42,426 nt of DNA from Firmicutes bacterium UBA5454 (GTDB lineage: Bacteria > Bacillota > Clostridia > Caldicoprobacterales > DTU083). The notes below the pieces were generated by a model. That model saw only the letters and a program-made list of their open reading frames with translations, had not been told where the DNA came from and searched no databases. Positions 40,206 to 42,426 of the stretch are shown piece by piece (within the stretch, counting starts at the first letter, position 1; each line of letters opens with the position of its first letter). The stretch is taken from the NCBI GenBank assembly GCA_002426555.1, contig DIQU01000001.1:7249-49674 (forward strand), written 5' to 3'. Made by a program: the position numbers and the translations under genes.

Positions 40206-42426
40206 CTAATTGTGATTTTGATATACATTTATCACTTCGTTGTCCATGAGGACCATGGCAACTGCTTTTCCTTTGTCATTTCTTTTTTCAATGGGGAGAC
40301 TGTCCAAATCAAGAATTGTTACAGTACCATCCTTTTGTATCAGTATGATCTCATAGGGCTCCTTGCTGTAATATGCCTTAATAAGAGAGCGGCCATTGGA
40401 ACCATTGCGGGCAAAGGTGATAGTTTTAACCCCAACCCCGCCGCGACCTTGTCTCCCATAATCAACAACAAGGGTTCTCTTGGCAAAGCCGCGATTGGTA
40501 ACAACAACCAGCTCACCTTCGTCATCTATCTCCCGAGCAAACACAACATGGTCATTCTTCTTCAGCTGTATGGCTTTAACGCCTATGGTCGCCCTGCCTG
40601 TGGGATTGACCTCGCTGCTCTTGAAGCGGATGCTCATACCTTTTTCAGTAGCAAGCAGTATGTCTCTATTACCATGGGATAATTCGACAGCTATTACCAA
40701 ATCATCCTTTTTTAGGCGGCAGGCTTGGATTTTAGTGACTCTGGAATCATATTCCCTTAACTGGGTGCGCTTTATCATGCCCTCTTGGGTATAAAACTGA
40801 ATATAAGGCTCTGCTTCCTTTAGAATATCGAAATTATCTACACAGATTACCCCAACAATACGTTCAGTCTTTTCAAAGCCTGGAAGTATACTTGTCAGCT
40901 GTACTCCCTTGTCCCGCCATTTACCTTCAGGAATGTCTTTACAGGTAATACCATAGCAATTGCCTGAATCTGTAAAAAATAGAACTCGATGATTGGTAAC
41001 AGACTCCTCCAAAAACTCAATATAGTCAGTATCACGAGAGGTTCCCGCTTCTGCATCATGGTTTGAACGTTGATATGATATCAAAGGAACACGTTTTATG
41101 TCTTGATTGCGAGTCAAGCTTATAATGACATCCTCTATTTGAATCAAGTCTTCTGTTTTGATTTCCGCTACAGAGCTGTCTTTAACAATAACAGTGCGAC
41201 GAGGATCGGCATGCAGTTTTTTTATCTCCAGCAGCTCCGTCTTAATTACCTTTAACAATTTAACATCCGAAGAAAGTATGGCTTTCAGCTGTATAATCAG
41301 TTTTTGAACCTGGGCGTATTCCTTCTCCAAATTGATTACTTCCAGGTTGGTGAGCTTTTGCAGACGCATGTCTAAGATGGCCTGAGCTTGAATTTCAGTC
41401 AGGCTGAACTCCTCCATCAGTCTGATTCGTGCTTCTCTGGTATTTTTCGAGGAACGAATTAAAGCAATAACACGGTCGATGTTTCGTACTGCAATAATCA
41501 AGCCTTCTAAAACATGCTCCCTGGCTTTAGCCCTGTCCAGTTCATACTGGGTTCTTTTAGTAACCACATCTATTTGGTGCTTTATATAATATTCCAAAAT
41601 AGCCTTCAACCCCAGCTGACGAGGGCGCCCATCTGCTATAGCTACCATGTTCATGCCAAATGTAATCTGAAGGTCGGAGTATTTGTAAAGATAATTTAAA
41701 ATTTTTTCTGCGTCACCATCTTTTTTGATTTCAATCACTGCACGTATGCCCTGACGATCGGACTCATCTCGAATATCGGAAATGCCGCTGAGTACACCTT
41801 TTCTTTCTTCACTGAGTCGAAGGATTTTCTCCAAAAGAGCAGCCTTATTTACCTGATAAGGCAGTTCAGTTATAACCAGCTGTTTCTTTCCTCCGGGGAT
41901 TTTTTCCACATCAACACTGGAGCGCAACAAAATCTTACCTTTTCCGGTTTCATAGGCTTTTTGTATTTCCTCTGTACCAATAATCATAGCACTGGTAGGA
42001 AAATCAGGACCGGGAATCTTCTGTAATAATTCTGCAGTGCTTATTTCAGGCTTATCCATAACAGCAATTACACCATCTATGACTTCACCCAAATTATGAG
42101 GGGGAATATTGGTAGCCAGCCCTACAGCAATACCGGAAGAACCATTGACCAGCAGGTTTGGATAACGCCCGGGCAGGACATCAGGTTCTTTTATGCTGTC
42201 ATCAAAATTCAGACTGAAGTTTACGGTATCCTTATCAATATCCTTCAACAGTTCCAGAGCCAAGGGAGTCATTCTGGCTTCAGTATACCGCATGGCAGCT
42301 GCAGAATCACCATCAATAGAGCCGAAATTTCCATGTCCATCGACCAGAGGATATCGCATGTTGAAATCCTGCGCCATTCGCACCATGGCATCATAGATGG
42401 ATGAATCGCCATGGGGATGATACTTA
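40206..42426 (-). CDS. gyrA: DNA gyrase subunit A, missing N-terminus (cut by window edge)
   Basis: The C-terminal 739 residues of gyrase A, the breakage-reunion subunit that introduces negative supercoils with GyrB. The gene runs off the right edge; an internal ATG at 42386 is not the start, because the frame continues upstream as KYHPHGDSSIYDAMVRMAQ, the quinolone-resistance region. There Ser and Asp stand at the positions of E. coli Ser83 and Asp87, the drug-sensitive state. The active-site Tyr is in AAAMRYTEARM. The tower and coiled coil follow (about 300-440 of the fragment), then a beta-pinwheel of about 300 residues with QGRGGVG in place of the GyrA box QRRGGKG. That box favours GyrA over ParC, but the partner gene is outside the window. 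Confidence 0.88.
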   Translation of the reverse strand, partial: KYHPHGDSSIYDAMVRMAQDFNMRYPLVDGHGNFGSIDGDSAAAMRYTEARMTPLALELLKDIDKDTVNFSLNFDDSIKEPDVLPGRYPNLLVNGSSGIAVGLATNIPPHNLGEVIDGVIAVMDKPEISTAELLQKIPGPDFPTSAMIIGTEEIQKAYETGKGKILLRSSVDVEKIPGGKKQLVITELPYQVNKAALLEKILRLSEERKGVLSGISDIRDESDRQGIRAVIEIKKDGDAEKILNYLYKYSDLQITFGMNMVAIADGRPRQLGLKAILEYYIKHQIDVVTKRTQYELDRAKAREHVLEGLIIAVRNIDRVIALIRSSKNTREARIRLMEEFSLTEIQAQAILDMRLQKLTNLEVINLEKEYAQVQKLIIQLKAILSSDVKLLKVIKTELLEIKKLHADPRRTVIVKDSSVAEIKTEDLIQIEDVIISLTRNQDIKRVPLISYQRSNHDAEAGTSRDTDYIEFLEESVTNHRVLFFTDSGNCYGITCKDIPEGKWRDKGVQLTSILPGFEKTERIVGVICVDNFDILKEAEPYIQFYTQEGMIKRTQLREYDSRVTKIQACRLKKDDLVIAVELSHGNRDILLATEKGMSIRFKSSEVNPTGRATIGVKAIQLKKNDHVVFAREIDDEGELVVVTNRGFAKRTLVVDYGRQGRGGVGVKTITFARNGSNGRSLIKAYYSKEPYEIILIQKDGTVTILDLDSLPIEKRNDKGKAVAMVLMDNEVINVYQNHN

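Noticed and set aside
42096..42404. 102-codon plus-strand frame at the right edge
   Set aside because: Antisense to the highly conserved GyrA core, so not a real gene.

Overview
The window is a chromosomal housekeeping segment of a low-to-moderate G+C (roughly 40-45% by eye) endospore-forming member of the Firmicutes, most likely class Clostridia. The grounds are a FapR-controlled fatty acid operon, Bacillus/Clostridia-type synteny (yicC-remA-gmk-rpoZ ... priA-def-fmt-rsmB-rlmN-stp-prkC-rsgA-rpe-thiN-spoVM / rpmB / asp23-fakA / recG), strong AGGAGG-type ribosome binding sites, frequent TTG and GTG starts, and sporulation genes (spoVM, ylbJ, a PdaB-like deacetylase). Genus and species cannot be named from the sequence. 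There is no phage, plasmid, CRISPR, rRNA or tRNA signal.

Layout, left to right, with nearly everything on the minus strand. (1) 1-4555: fapR-plsX-fabH-fabD-fabG-acpP, a fatty acid and phospholipid initiation operon with a promoter and a FapR operator over its start site; acpP is cut by the left edge. (2) 4691-5544: yceD-rpmF with a perfect consensus promoter and a hairpin terminator. (3) 5578-7789: pta-ackA (acetyl-CoA to acetate plus ATP). (4) 7925-12878: tmcAL and ylbJ on plus; a patatin-like lipase, a coiled-coil ATPase-like protein, coaD and rsmD on minus. (5) 12972-17640: recG, fakA-like/yloV, asp23-like/yloU on minus and rpmB on plus. (6) 17695-29110: a long tight operon priA-def-fmt-rsmB-rlmN-stp-prkC-rsgA-rpe-thiN-small membrane protein-spoVM. 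The 24-codon spoVM lies against a terminator shared with rpmB. (7) 29124-31500: yicC-remA-gmk-rpoZ with its own promoter and terminator. (8) 31596-32891: an unrecognised 431-residue plus-strand gene. (9) 32922-37771: yerC-pcrA-ligA (DNA repair). (10) 38087-40077: a two-LysM protein, an SSB-like OB-fold protein and a PdaB-like deacetylase. (11) 40206 to the right edge: most of gyrA.

The main non-coding novelty is an interspersed, palindromic, MITE-like repeat with two long copies (29191-29390 and 37853-38024) and a probable degraded half copy near 4564. Its core is an imperfect 63-bp palindrome with TGTCAT...ATGACA ends. One copy carries an 80-bp tandem duplication of the core and sits where Bacillus has coaBC. 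The other carries a 22-bp triplication.

Most of the window is ordinary core genome. I did not find a convincing new multi-gene system. The best candidates for something undescribed are the 431-residue orphan gene, the repeat family, and the small membrane protein beside spoVM.
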